NCBI GenBank assembly: GCA_036510655.1
Contig: DATCDQ010000072.1
Location: 1-64,000 of the forward strand
Origin: Rathayibacter_A sp036510655
GTDB lineage: Bacteria > Actinomycetota > Actinomycetes > Actinomycetales > Microbacteriaceae
Reading direction: 5' to 3'
Length of the DNA: 64,000 nt
Both the position numbers and the translations under genes were made by a program. The notes beneath the pieces are model-generated. The model saw only the letters and a program-made list of their open reading frames with translations, was not told where the DNA came from and did no database searches. Positions 1 to 8,873 of the stretch are shown piece by piece; the stretch's first letter is position 1, and each line of letters begins with the position of its first letter.

Positions 1-296
1 CAAACCGGGCTGGACCACTACCAGGTGCGGCAATACACCGGCTGGTATCGGCACATCACCCTGTCGATGCTCGCGCACGCTTTCCTGACCGTGACCCGGT
101 CAAAAAAGGGGGCCAACATTCAGGCAACAGCGAACTCATCGGGTTGAGCCTGCCCGAGATCAGACACCTCATCGTCCACCTCGTCTTCACCCAACCGCCC
201 AACCCCGAACACGTCCTGAACCGGTCACGGTGGCGACGACGCCACCAACAAACCGCAAAACGACACCACTACCGGGCCCGTGGACATACCCCATAA
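1..296 (+). pseudogene. IS701-family transposase, C-terminal fragment with frameshift
   Basis: Frame 1 from the window edge reads a transposase C-terminus (GLDHYQVRQYTGWYRHITLS, then MLAHAFLTVTRS) to a premature stop at 145-147. The expected continuation is in another frame from about 132: ELIGLSLPEIRHL, then NRSRWRRRHQQTAKRHHYR, ending at a stop at 294-296. This pattern (HxTLxMLAHA, LxxPEIR, WSRWRRRHQ) is typical of the end of IS701-type DDE transposases. The gene is cut by the window edge at its 5' side and frameshifted between about 108 and 132, near a run of six A followed by five G at 102-112, so it is probably inactive. I could not define a terminal inverted repeat; the stretch after the stop (about 297-315) may be the right end of the element. 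Confidence 0.8.
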
Positions 297-333
297 ACGC
301 GACTGTAGTACTAACTCCGGATGCGGCGAACCG

Positions 334-1020
334 TTACGCGTCAGCTCCGTAGAGTGCCGCAATACCTCTCGACCCGGTCCCCTCCTCGTACGTCGGATGC
401 TGCGGCCAACCCGCCGGGGAATCCTGCCACTCCTCGCGGCGACCGTAAGGCAGCACGTCGACCAATCCGAACGTGTGGGCCAGTTGCTCGACGCCGCGAC
501 CGTTTGTGTGCCACGTGCGATACACAGTGTCACCGTCGCGTAGGAACACATTCACGCCAAATCCGCCGCCAGGTCCTGCGCCGACGTCGGCGCCGAAGGG
601 ACTGTTCGCCGTTGAGTACCAGGTCATCTTGTTGCCGACGAGACGCTTGTACTCGAGCGCCTCGTCGATCGGACCCTGAGTGACGATGACGAAGCGGGCG
701 TCGTAGCCGTCCAAGAAGTCGAGCCGTGTGAATTGCGCGGTAAGGCCGGTGCAGCCCGGACACTGCCACTGTTCGCCGGGGAACCACATGTGGTTGTAGA
801 CGATCAATTGCGACTTGCCCTCGAACATATCGGCCAATCGGACGGGACCGTTCTCACCTTCCAGCGTGTATTCCGGCAACGCGACCATGGGCATCCGGCG
901 GCGTTGGGCGGCAACCTTGTCAAGCTCCCTCGTCGCGGCCTTTTCTCGGATTCGCAAATCGTCGAGGGCGCGCTGCCACTCCTCGGCGTCGACAACGGGC
1001 GGCAATGCGGTCGTAGCCAT
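334..1020 (-). CDS. DUF899 family thioredoxin-fold protein
   Basis: A 228-residue protein of the DUF899 family, which has a thioredoxin-like fold. The diagnostic stretch is MWFPGEQWQCPGCTG with a CxxC pair at residues 87 and 90, followed by LDFLDGYDARFVIVTQGP and the GGFGVNVFLRDGD strand region. The family is thought to be redox-related but no reaction has been assigned. The ATG at 1018-1020 is chosen because GGAGG lies about 6 nt upstream; the in-frame ATG 36 nt further upstream has no ribosome-binding site. The N-terminal helix is rich in Arg, Lys and Glu. There is no signal peptide or membrane segment, so it should be cytosolic. It stands alone on the minus strand with a SnoaL-like gene upstream on the same strand, about 120 nt away. 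Confidence 0.85.
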   Translation of the reverse strand: MATTALPPVVDAEEWQRALDDLRIREKAATRELDKVAAQRRRMPMVALPEYTLEGENGPVRLADMFEGKSQLIVYNHMWFPGEQWQCPGCTGLTAQFTRLDFLDGYDARFVIVTQGPIDEALEYKRLVGNKMTWYSTANSPFGADVGAGPGGGFGVNVFLRDGDTVYRTWHTNGRGVEQLAHTFGLVDVLPYGRREEWQDSPAGWPQHPTYEEGTGSRGIAALYGADA

Positions 1021-1143
1021 GAGTACCTCCGTGATAGTGATCAGCCCGGCGCTCACTGTGGTGTGGACACCGTGGTGAGGACACTTTAACCACCGCTGCA
1101 GGGGTCACGTCAAGGGAAAGAGCACCCGCCGGCTTGTCTTCCC

Positions 1144-1584
1144 TCACGGCTCGAGGTCGGTCATACCTTTGCCGCTGCGCAGATCCAGCGGCACGGAGAC
1201 GTGATCGTGCGCTATCAGCCACGCGCCGTCGATCTTTCGGAAGCAAAAGGTGGCGCGCACCCACATGCCGACCGTCGTCGTCCCGTTCTTCAGGGTGCCA
1301 CTGAGCCTGCCGAAGCCGTGCCCAAATGCCACTTCAGCGCCCACGGCGAGCGCCAGGTCACGAACCTCGTAATTCACGTCCTGGAATACCGTGAACACCT
1401 TCGCCCAATTCGTCAACTTCGCCGCGCGCCCCACGTGCTGCAGCGGCGGCTCGACGTCGAAGGAGATGACATCGGTCGTGTAGAGCCGCCCGAGGACCTC
1501 CACGTCCTGTGCTCGCAGTGCCTCGATGAGGGTTTCGATCTGCCGACGAATCGTCGCTTCGTCTGCCTCGTGTTGTGTTGCCAT
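1144..1584 (-). CDS. SnoaL-like / NTF2-fold protein (nuclear transport factor 2 family)
   Basis: A 146-residue protein with the NTF2-like cone fold of the SnoaL/ketosteroid isomerase type. Visible signatures are an N-terminal helix containing IETLIEALRAQDVEVLGRLY, the DVISFDVEPPLQHVG loop, and the C-terminal strands VRATFCFRKIDGAWLIAHDH. This family includes isomerases, small hydrolases and stress proteins, so the substrate cannot be inferred. The ATG at 1582-1584 has CAAGG upstream. It shares strand with the DUF899 gene downstream but the 123-nt gap suggests separate transcription. No transmembrane segment or signal peptide is present. Confidence 0.8.
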   Translation of the reverse strand: MATQHEADEATIRRQIETLIEALRAQDVEVLGRLYTTDVISFDVEPPLQHVGRAAKLTNWAKVFTVFQDVNYEVRDLALAVGAEVAFGHGFGRLSGTLKNGTTTVGMWVRATFCFRKIDGAWLIAHDHVSVPLDLRSGKGMTDLEP

Positions 1585-1895
1585 GGCCTTGCATTCCTTA
1601 TCGTGTGTGCGGTGTCGGTCCTGGCGCCGCGGATTTGCTCGAAAACTTCTTAGTGTGTGGCCGCTTAGCTCAGTTCAGTCCCTATTTTCAGCTGGAATCA
1701 GAGAGCATTTCGCGCACTACTTGTGGTGATCGCAAGCGGATGCCCACAGCGGCGGCGGCTCGCGGCTTCCAGGTGCGCAAAGTGCGGTTTCACCCGGTCG
1801 TGTGGAGCATTTTGCGCACCATAAACCAGCCAGATTCGTCAGGGACGGTTAGAGTAGTCGCAACCTGAGCAAACTGGCCACGCGCTAACTCCTCA
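1585..1895. other. Non-coding stretch between the SnoaL-like gene and an FAD-oxidase remnant
   Basis: About 310 nt with no gene I can support. It lies upstream of the minus-strand SnoaL-like gene and so should contain its promoter, but I see no clear -35/-10 pair. Base composition is somewhat less GC-rich around 1660-1720 than in the neighbouring genes. Confidence 0.4.
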
Positions 1896-2290
1896 TTACG
1901 GCACCACATTATGATTGCCCGCGAACACATTGTCCGCGTCGTTGCCGTCGAGGGCCACGACGACCTGGACAGGAGCCGACGGTCCACCGGCGAACGGGTT
2001 GGCGAAGTTCACAGTCGATGTGAGCTCCTCAGGGGCGTACGGAAGTAATCGGCCCAACTGTGCACCACGTTGTGCGCCTCGGATGACGGAAAGGCGATCG
2101 TGCCGAAGAAAACGTCGGTCGTCTGGTGTGCCTGGAACTCGAAAGCGGTCACGATGCCGAAGTTTCCACCGCCACGGCCGACGCGCACGACGTGAAGTGC
2201 ACGGTCGATCATGTCCACGTTCGCGACGTTGCGGAGGTCGATCACGACGCCGCCGAAATCTCGACGCAGGGTGTCAAGCGCTGAATGCAT
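1896..2290 (-). pseudogene. FAD-linked oxidoreductase remnant (internal fragment, frameshifted)
   Basis: Reading the minus strand from 2290 gives DLRNVANVDMIDRALHVVRV, then GRGGGNFGIVTAFEFQAH and HNVVHSWADYFRT. This is the end of the PCMH-type FAD-binding domain and the start of the substrate domain of BBE-type oxidases. Near 2040 the frame changes: the continuation PEELTSTVNFANPFAG and QVVVALDGNDADNVFAG is in a second frame that stops at 1896-1898. The N-terminal flavin-attachment region and the C-terminal BBE domain are both missing. It is therefore a decayed fragment. A second, nearly complete FAD oxidoreductase pseudogene lies 0.7 kb away. Confidence 0.75.
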
Positions 2291-2384
2291 GAACTGTTCT
2301 TTTCAGATGAGAGACGCGGGCTTCGCACGCGGGATTGGCGCGAGCATCCGCATCCGTCATTCATCAGACGGCGAGCGAGGCATG

Positions 2385-2425
2385 TTTGTGACACGACAGC
2401 ACTGTTTTGTGACACGACAGCACTG
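2385..2425. repeat. Two tandem copies of a 20-nt unit (21-nt period)
   Basis: TTTGTGACACGACAGCACTG occurs at 2385-2404 and again at 2406-2425, with one T between. The second copy ends 5 nt before the ATG of the truncated sigma factor and introduces an in-frame stop just upstream of it. It looks like a duplication at the deletion junction that removed the sigma factor N-terminus. Confidence 0.85.
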
Positions 2426-2430
2426 GGTCA

Positions 2431-2910
2431 ATGGCCATGCTGCTGGTGTTGGAGACGCTCACCACACTCGAGCGAGCGGTTTTCGTTCTGCATGAGGTGT
2501 TTGATCTCGACTACGACGAGATCGCGCACGCTGTGGACAAATCCCCCGCAGCCGTTCGACAGATCGCTCACAGGACGCGGTCGCACGTCGCCGCCCGCCG
2601 TCCGCGCGCCGTGGTGTCCGAGGCTGAGACCCGAGAAACACTCGATGCGTTCAGGCGGGCGGGCGAAACCGGCGAACTGCAGAAACTACTCGATATTCTC
2701 GCCCCGGATGTCGTACTCCTCGGCGATGGTGGAGGCGTCGTTCAGGCCGCGCTGTCGCCCGCGGTTGGGATCGACGCCGTCATGGCGGCACAGGTCTCCG
2801 GCGGCCGCATCACCGGTCTCTACGTTGTGCGCAACCCGGAGAAACTGTCGCGAATGGACAAGGAGACGGCGCTACGCTGTTCGGCCCAGGTATCCGGCTC
2901 GTCGGTGTGA
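2431..2910 (+). pseudogene. ECF41-like RNA polymerase sigma factor, 5'-truncated with internal deletion
   Basis: What remains begins in sigma region 4 (LLVLETLTTLERAVFVLHEV, then YDEIAHAVDKSPAAVRQIAH). It continues into the SnoaL-like C-terminal domain typical of ECF41/SigJ-type factors (DVVLLGDGGG, GGRITGLYVVRNPEKLSRMD). Sigma region 2, normally about 100 residues ahead of this point, is absent; the frame is closed by a stop at 2410-2412 inside a tandem repeat. The C-terminal domain is also too short: the sequence passes from GGGVVQAALSPAVG almost directly to AVMAAQVSGGRITGLY, so roughly 50 residues seem to be missing. A region-4-only protein cannot act as a sigma factor, so this is called a pseudogene. 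ECF41 factors are commonly encoded beside oxidoreductases, which fits the two FAD-oxidase remnants on either side. Confidence 0.8.
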
Positions 2911-3024
2911 CGACGACGCGGACGCGGACGCGAGCGTGAGCGCGACCAACACAACCGCGTCTTCCGCTCCGTGCCCGGGACCACCCAAGTACCGGTATAC
3001 CGGTGCGGAGAATATACTCGCAGC

Positions 3025-4500
3025 ATGAATGCTGAGTCCGCGCTCGCCACCGAATCCTTTGATTCAGAACCCATCACTCCCGAATCCATCGCCGAACTTC
3101 GCGCCCGTGTCACCGGACCGGTCTTCGCGCGCGGAGACCAAGGAGCCGCGGCAGAAGTCGCCTGCTTCAACCGCTCACGAACGCAAGATCCGGATGTTGT
3201 TGTCGGCGCCACCAACGATGCCGACGTCGTCGCAGCGGTGCGGTTCGCCGTACAGAACCGGCTCCTGGTGCGCATCCAGGCCACCGGGCACGGCTCCGGC
3301 AAAACCCCCGCGGGGGGCATGATGATCACGACGCGGCGCATGGACACGCTTCAGCTCGACCCGCGAACCCGACTCGCGACTATCGGTGCGGGCGTGCAGT
3401 GGCAGCGCGTCGTTGAGACGGCGGCCGCGTTCGAGCTCGCACCGATCGTCGGGTCATCCGTCACCGTCGGGGCCGTCGGCTACACGCTCGGTGGCGGCCT
3501 CGGCCCGCTCGCACGCAGCCACGGGTTCAGCTCCGATTGGGTGCGCGGCTTTCGCGTCGTGACTGCGGCCGGCGACATCATCACCGCGGATGCGCACAGC
3601 AACCCCGATCTGTTCTGGGCGTTGCGGGGCGGCAAGGGTGGGTTCGGCGTCGTCACAGAGATGACGATCGAACTCGCGCCGATGCCCGCGCTTTACGTCG
3701 GCGGCCTGCTCTTCGAAGGCGCGAAAACATCCGGGCCGCGCTGCGCGGTTGGGCCGCTTGGCTGCCGGATGCGCCGGCCAGCGTCTCGACATCCGTTGCG
3801 CTGCTGCGCGTGCCGACGGGCGGCGACGCATCCGAAACCGACACATCCGACACCGACGGCGCAACGCAGGCGCAACATGAGGGCACCGTGCTCCACCTGA
3901 GGTTCGCCTACCCGGGCAACGCCCGTTGAGGGCGCGCGTCTGGCCGCGCCACTGCGAAGGCTTGCACCGGTGCAGCGTGACACGATTGCGCCGCTGCCGC
4001 TGACGGACATCCGTGCAATCCATGAAGACCCAGAGGAGCCGCTGACACTCAAGTCGTTCTGCATCGAACTGGGCGGGCTCGACCAGGAGTTCGTCACAGC
4101 CTTTTTGCAGCACGCGGGGCCCGGGTCGAATTCACCGTTCGTCGAATCAGAACTCCGCCACCTCGGCGGTGCCGCTGCACAGGACACAACGGAGACGACG
4201 GCCGCGGGCGGACGCGAGGGTGCATTGATGCTGCGGCTGGTCGTGGCCGACAAGTCGCAATTTCCCGCCGCCGCAGAGCGCGCCGCGCAGCTGTTCGCGG
4301 CGGCCGGAACTCTCGCCGTGCCGACCACCAGCGTGAATTTCGGCGGCGATATGGCGGTCTTGTCGAACTTCAACGCCGCGTGGCCTGCCGCGATCCGCGA
4401 ACGGCTTGCACGGGTGCGTACCGACTACGATCCGCACGGCGTGTTCCCGTTCGGGCCTGCTCAAGCCGGGCCAGGGGAAGCCGCGCCAGGCGAAGCCTAG
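3025..4500 (+). pseudogene. FAD-binding oxidoreductase (BBE family) with two compensating frameshifts
   Basis: The first frame encodes the PCMH FAD-binding domain: VVGATNDADVVAAVRFAVQN, RIQATGHGSGKTPAGGMMI, TIGAGVQW, YTLGGGLGPLARSHG and the GGKGGFGVVTEM loop. The His in ATGHG sits where many members attach FAD covalently. At about 3720 the frame shifts: ENIRAALRGWAAWLPDAPAS to FAYPGNA is read one base earlier. At about 3922 it shifts back into the original frame with VEGARLAAPLRRLAPVQRD, running on to a BBE domain (NFGGDMAVLSNFNAAWP, RTDYDPHGVFPFG). With both shifts corrected the length (about 490 residues) is normal. The ATG at 3025 is the likely start. The net frame change is zero, so sequencing or assembly error should be excluded before calling it a true pseudogene. 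Confidence 0.8.
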
Positions 4501-4530
4501 CTCCACCCGGCCACAGCGGCTACGCGACAG

Positions 4531-7479
4531 CTACTTGCTGGAAGACGGCTTCGGCGTCGAGGTGGACGTCGGAGTCGGGGTCGGAGTCGAGGATGGCGTG
4601 GCAGACTCCGCGGCGAGCGCGGCGGCGATCGCATCCTGCAGCTGCTTGTCCGCGACGCCGTAGGCCGCCCAGTCACCGGCGGTCAGCGCAGCCTGGCGAG
4701 CCGAAATCGCGGCCTGGGCATCGGCCAGCGCCTTCTGCAACGCCGCATTGTTCGCGGCGGATCCGGTCCCGGGCGTCGTGGTTGTAGGCGGAGTTGTCGG
4801 GTTGGTCGCGACACCGGTGTCGCCGGCCGTTGCTCCGGAGTCGCCGCCGAACAGCACGTCAAGCGCCTGGCTGAGGGTGTCTTCGAACGCGATCTTATTG
4901 CCGAAAGCGACCAGAATCTTCTGCAACAGCGGATAACTGGTCGTGCCCTTCGACTGCACGTAAACCGGTTCGACATAGAGCAGCCCACCACCGACGGGTA
5001 ACGTCAGCAGGTTGCCGTTCTTCACATCGGTTGACCCTTGTCTCAACAGGTTGAGATAGGTCGAGACAGTCGTGTCCGCGTCGAAATTGGCTTGCACCTG
5101 CCCGGGACCTGGCACGTTGTCGTTGGACGGGAGGCGCAACATCCGCAATGTTCCGTAGTCCTTCGACTTCTGACCGGCAGTACTTCCGGCGTCCGCATCG
5201 ACCGCGAGGTAACCGCGCAGCACGCTGCGGTTGGACTCACTGGTGGCCTCGGGGATGTAGGTCGAATAGAGCGAGAACGTCGGCGAGGTCTGCCCGGGCA
5301 TCTGCATGGTCAGGTAGTACGGCGGCTGCGTGTTATTGACCGAGTTCGGGTCCTCCGGTGTCTTCCAGGCATCCTCGCTAGAGAAGTACGAACCCGGATC
5401 GGTGACATGATACGTGCCGAGGATGCTGCGCTGCACCTTGAACAGGTCAGCCGGGTAGCGCACGTGGCTGAGCAACTCAGCGCTCATCGAGCTCAGCGGC
5501 TTGAGGGTGCCGGGGAAGATCTTCTGCCACGTCTTCAGGATCGGATCGCTGGTGTCCCACGCATACAGCGTGACCTTGCCGGTGTAGGCGTCGACCGTGG
5601 CCTTGACCGAGTTGCGGATGTAGTTGATGTCATCCATCGGATACAACTGCTTCGGAGTTTGTGTGTCGGCGATCGCATCGCTGAGACTGCCCTGGGCTGA
5701 GTACGGGTAGGCGTCGCTTGTCGTATAAGCGTCGATGATCCATTCGACGTGGCCGTTGATCACGCTCGGGTACGGCTCGGAGTCCAACGTCAGATACGGG
5801 GCGACGGCACGCACGCGCGACGCCGGGTCTCTGTTGTACAAGATCTGCGAATCCTTGTTGACCGCATTGGAGAGCAAGATCTCCTGGTCCTGGAACTTCA
5901 GTGCGTACACGAGCTGATTGAAGACGTTGTCAAGCTTGGGCCCGCCGTTGCCGGAGTACGTCGTGTAGGTCTGCTGGTTGGCGCCCGTGCCGGCCGGGTA
6001 ATCGAGTTCGACCGGTTTGCTGCTTTTAGGTGCGCCGACGATGGAATACTTCGGCGAATCCGTGCCGAAGTAAATGCGCGGCTGGTAGTTCCCGAGCTTG
6101 CCGGCGGTCGGGATGCCGGACTCGAGGAAGTTGGGCTGGCCGTCTGAGGTCCGCTGGTTGCCATACGCGGCGACGACGCCGTAACCGTGCGTGTAGACGA
6201 TCGTGTCGTTGTACCAGTTCTGCGCTGCACCGAGGCCCGACTGGTGCAGTTCGCGCGTGGACACCACGGTGTCCTGCTCTTTGCCGTCGATCGTGTAGCG
6301 GTCGACGTACAGCGTCTGCGGGAAGCCGTAATACTGCTTGAACTGCTGCAGCTGGCCGAAGGCCGGAGAAACGATCGCCGGGTCGAGGATGCGGATGCTC
6401 GCCGTCGTGGTCGCGTCCTTGCGCAATGCCCCGGGCTCGGCGTCGGTGATTGCGTTGTAGGACTTCACCTGCACGTTCGACACCCCGTATGCGTCTCGCG
6501 TTGCGTTGATCGACCGTGTGATGTACGGCGCCTCGATGGTCTTGATGCTCGGCTCGACCTGGAACTGCTGCACACCCCAGGGGTAGAGCGCTCCGACGAC
6601 GATCGCGGAAACCAGCAGAAGTGCGGTGCCGACCATTGGATACCGCCAGCGACCGATGAAAGCCGTGAGCAGGAACAAGGCGGCCACGACAACAGCGATG
6701 CCGGCCAGGATCGTGCGCCCTGGGATTGTCGCGTTGACGTCGGTGTACGCGGCACCGTTGATCATGTTGTGCACGTTGCTGTCGGTGAGTGTCACGTACC
6801 GGTCGAGCCAGACGCTCACGGCCTGAAGCAGCAGATAGAGGGCCGCGATCACAGCGATCTGCACGCGGGCCGCCTTCGAAATGCGCACCTCGCGACCACT
6901 GACCCGGATCGAGCCGTACAGATAGCAAGTCGCCAGCGTGGCGATCATCGCAATGATCACGATGGCAGAGGAGAACCCGACCAGCCCGCGATAGAACGGC
7001 AGGTCGAACACGTAGAAGGAAATATCCAGGTGGAATAGCGGATCGGTCTTGCCGAACGACGTGCCGTTCAACCACATCAGGGTGGTCTGCCACCGGCTGG
7101 CCGTCGCGACGCCGGAGAACAGCCCGAAGACGATCGGGATACCGTACATGGCCAGTTTGCGAAGCGGTTCGATCACCTGCTGGTAGCGATCCAACTGACC
7201 GCTGAGTTTGGCGTAGACGGGCCGCAATCGGTATGCGAGCTGCATCGCCAACCACAGCGGCAGCGCCATGCCGAAGAAGCCGATGACGAACAGTACGACA
7301 CCTGCAGCCCACTGGGTGGTGAGCACTTCCAAGAAGCCGACCTGCGAGTACCAGAGCACATCTGTGTACAGGCTCGCGAAGATGAAGAAACCGATCAACA
7401 GGGCGACAATGATCGCCAAAGTGATCCAAACGGCCGCCCGTCGACTGCGATTCGGCCGCGCTGTTGCTGTGGATGTCAC
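4531..7479 (-). CDS. UPF0182 family integral membrane protein
   Basis: A 982-residue protein of the actinobacterial UPF0182 family (Rv3193c type). The N-terminal third holds about seven hydrophobic segments, the first two being VWITLAIIVALLIGFFIFAS and a segment near GVVLFVIGFFGMALPLWLAM. A large domain follows with the family motifs around VEPSIKTIEAPYITRSINAT, WYNDTIVYTHGYGVVAAYGN, YPMDDINYIRNSVKATVDAY and NLLTLPVGGGLLYVEPVY. The C-terminus is a low-complexity Ala tail ending in a Thr/Pro/Ser-rich stretch. The start is GTG at 7477-7479 with GAGGG about 8 nt upstream. It precedes the minus-strand YlbL-type protease upstream, the same neighbour order as in mycobacteria. The function is unknown; the long exposed domain suggests an envelope role. 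Confidence 0.93.
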   Translation of the reverse strand: MTSTATARPNRSRRAAVWITLAIIVALLIGFFIFASLYTDVLWYSQVGFLEVLTTQWAAGVVLFVIGFFGMALPLWLAMQLAYRLRPVYAKLSGQLDRYQQVIEPLRKLAMYGIPIVFGLFSGVATASRWQTTLMWLNGTSFGKTDPLFHLDISFYVFDLPFYRGLVGFSSAIVIIAMIATLATCYLYGSIRVSGREVRISKAARVQIAVIAALYLLLQAVSVWLDRYVTLTDSNVHNMINGAAYTDVNATIPGRTILAGIAVVVAALFLLTAFIGRWRYPMVGTALLLVSAIVVGALYPWGVQQFQVEPSIKTIEAPYITRSINATRDAYGVSNVQVKSYNAITDAEPGALRKDATTTASIRILDPAIVSPAFGQLQQFKQYYGFPQTLYVDRYTIDGKEQDTVVSTRELHQSGLGAAQNWYNDTIVYTHGYGVVAAYGNQRTSDGQPNFLESGIPTAGKLGNYQPRIYFGTDSPKYSIVGAPKSSKPVELDYPAGTGANQQTYTTYSGNGGPKLDNVFNQLVYALKFQDQEILLSNAVNKDSQILYNRDPASRVRAVAPYLTLDSEPYPSVINGHVEWIIDAYTTSDAYPYSAQGSLSDAIADTQTPKQLYPMDDINYIRNSVKATVDAYTGKVTLYAWDTSDPILKTWQKIFPGTLKPLSSMSAELLSHVRYPADLFKVQRSILGTYHVTDPGSYFSSEDAWKTPEDPNSVNNTQPPYYLTMQMPGQTSPTFSLYSTYIPEATSESNRSVLRGYLAVDADAGSTAGQKSKDYGTLRMLRLPSNDNVPGPGQVQANFDADTTVSTYLNLLRQGSTDVKNGNLLTLPVGGGLLYVEPVYVQSKGTTSYPLLQKILVAFGNKIAFEDTLSQALDVLFGGDSGATAGDTGVATNPTTPPTTTTPGTGSAANNAALQKALADAQAAISARQAALTAGDWAAYGVADKQLQDAIAAALAAESATPSSTPTPTPTSTSTPKPSSSK

Positions 7480-7568
7480 GTGTATGCCCTCATCGATGTG
7501 CTGTGCAAGCGTGGAATACCCATCCTAGGCGCGGATTCCTAAGGATGCGCCCCAGCCTGCCCGTGCAG

Positions 7569-8723
7569 TCAGCTGGTCGGGCAGGTCGGCAGCGCGGCGA
7601 GGTCGCCCTTCTCGCTGATCGTTTTCAGCACCGTCAGCGAGTCTTTTAACGTCTTGACCGCGAATACCCGGATCCCGCTCGGAATATGTCCGGTGACCTC
7701 GTCGCAGTTGGATGCCGGGGCGAGGAACCATTGCGCGCCCGCGGCTCGCGCACCGAACATCTTCTGTCGGATGCCGCCGATCGCGCCAACGTTGCCTTCG
7801 TTGTCGATCGTGCCGGTGCCTGCGACGCGTTGGCCGTTGTTGAGCTCGCCCGGGGTGAGCTTGTCGATGATTCCGAGCGCGAACATCTGCCCGGCGCTGG
7901 GCCCTCCGACATTGTTCAGCTGGATCTTCACATTGATCGGGAAGGTGTAGTCCATCCCAGCGCCGATGCCGAGAATGACAGCGCCGCCACTTTCCTCCGG
8001 CGACACTGTGACCGTTTGCGCCGTGCCGCCCCGAGTGATCCCCAGCGTCGCCGGTTTGCCCGCACCGTTCTTCGTCAGTGCATCCCGCAGCGACTGCACG
8101 CCGGGGACCGCGGTTCCGTTGACGGTGTGGATCTCATCGCCCGCCTTCAAGCTTGCCGCTGCCGGTGTGCCGGAGATGATCTGTTTGACGGCTATGGCCT
8201 GAGGAAACGTGTAACCGAGTTGGTTGAGCGCCGCCGCGATCGCGTCCTGTTGCGAGTCGACCATCAGCTGTTCGTTCTGCTGGTTCTGCTCGTTCACCGA
8301 CACCGACGGCGGGAACGCGACAGCGACCGGAATGACCGCCATGCTGGGCTGGAACCAGGCTTCGACGACGTCGAGCCAATTCGGCAGCTGGTTCGGGTTG
8401 CCTTGGACGCCGACCGTGAGCAGATCGAGGCTGCCCGCGGTGGGATACGTCTTCGTATCGGGGATCGTAATGAGCAGTTTCTTGTCTGTGCTCGCCGGTT
8501 CGCTCGGCCATACCTGCTGGTCGTAGCCGAGCGTGTTGAAGACAGGTCCCGGTTGCTCGATGACATACGGTGCCGGACTCACGCTCAGCAACAGAACGGC
8601 GACAATCGCTACGGCCAACAGAACCCAGCCGACGATGACGCTGCGGCGCATCCGGGGTCGAGCCGATGGCTGCCACTGCGGCGTCCCCGCGGATTCCGAG
8701 TCGTCAGCAGAGAACAGCGTCAC
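7569..8723 (-). CDS. YlbL-type membrane-anchored PDZ / Lon-like (S16) protease
   Basis: A 384-residue protein with one N-terminal membrane anchor (about residues 28-48), a PDZ domain (about 165-240, SGTPAAASLKAGDEIHTVNG) and a C-terminal Lon-type proteolytic domain. The Lon dyad is visible as Ser276 in NNVGGPSAGQMFALG and Lys321 in AIGGIRQKMFGARAAGA. No AAA+ domain is present, as expected for this family, so it probably acts ATP-independently on substrates at the outer face of the membrane. The start is GTG at 8721-8723 with GGAAGGA about 11 nt upstream; other GTG/TTG codons nearby make this moderately certain. It lies upstream of the UPF0182 gene on the same strand and diverges from the DUF2342 gene. 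Confidence 0.92.
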   Translation of the reverse strand: MTLFSADDSESAGTPQWQPSARPRMRRSVIVGWVLLAVAIVAVLLLSVSPAPYVIEQPGPVFNTLGYDQQVWPSEPASTDKKLLITIPDTKTYPTAGSLDLLTVGVQGNPNQLPNWLDVVEAWFQPSMAVIPVAVAFPPSVSVNEQNQQNEQLMVDSQQDAIAAALNQLGYTFPQAIAVKQIISGTPAAASLKAGDEIHTVNGTAVPGVQSLRDALTKNGAGKPATLGITRGGTAQTVTVSPEESGGAVILGIGAGMDYTFPINVKIQLNNVGGPSAGQMFALGIIDKLTPGELNNGQRVAGTGTIDNEGNVGAIGGIRQKMFGARAAGAQWFLAPASNCDEVTGHIPSGIRVFAVKTLKDSLTVLKTISEKGDLAALPTCPTS

Positions 8724-8873
8724 GTGCCTGAAGTCCTTCCTCGCTGACGTGTTCGCGACAGGCGGACACCTCGATGCACGAGCTTAGGCTAATTCCCATC
8801 CACGGCCGAGCAGCACAGGTTAGCGTAGATTCTGCGCCTGAAAGGTTGCCCTGGTACGAAAGAGGCGGATGAC

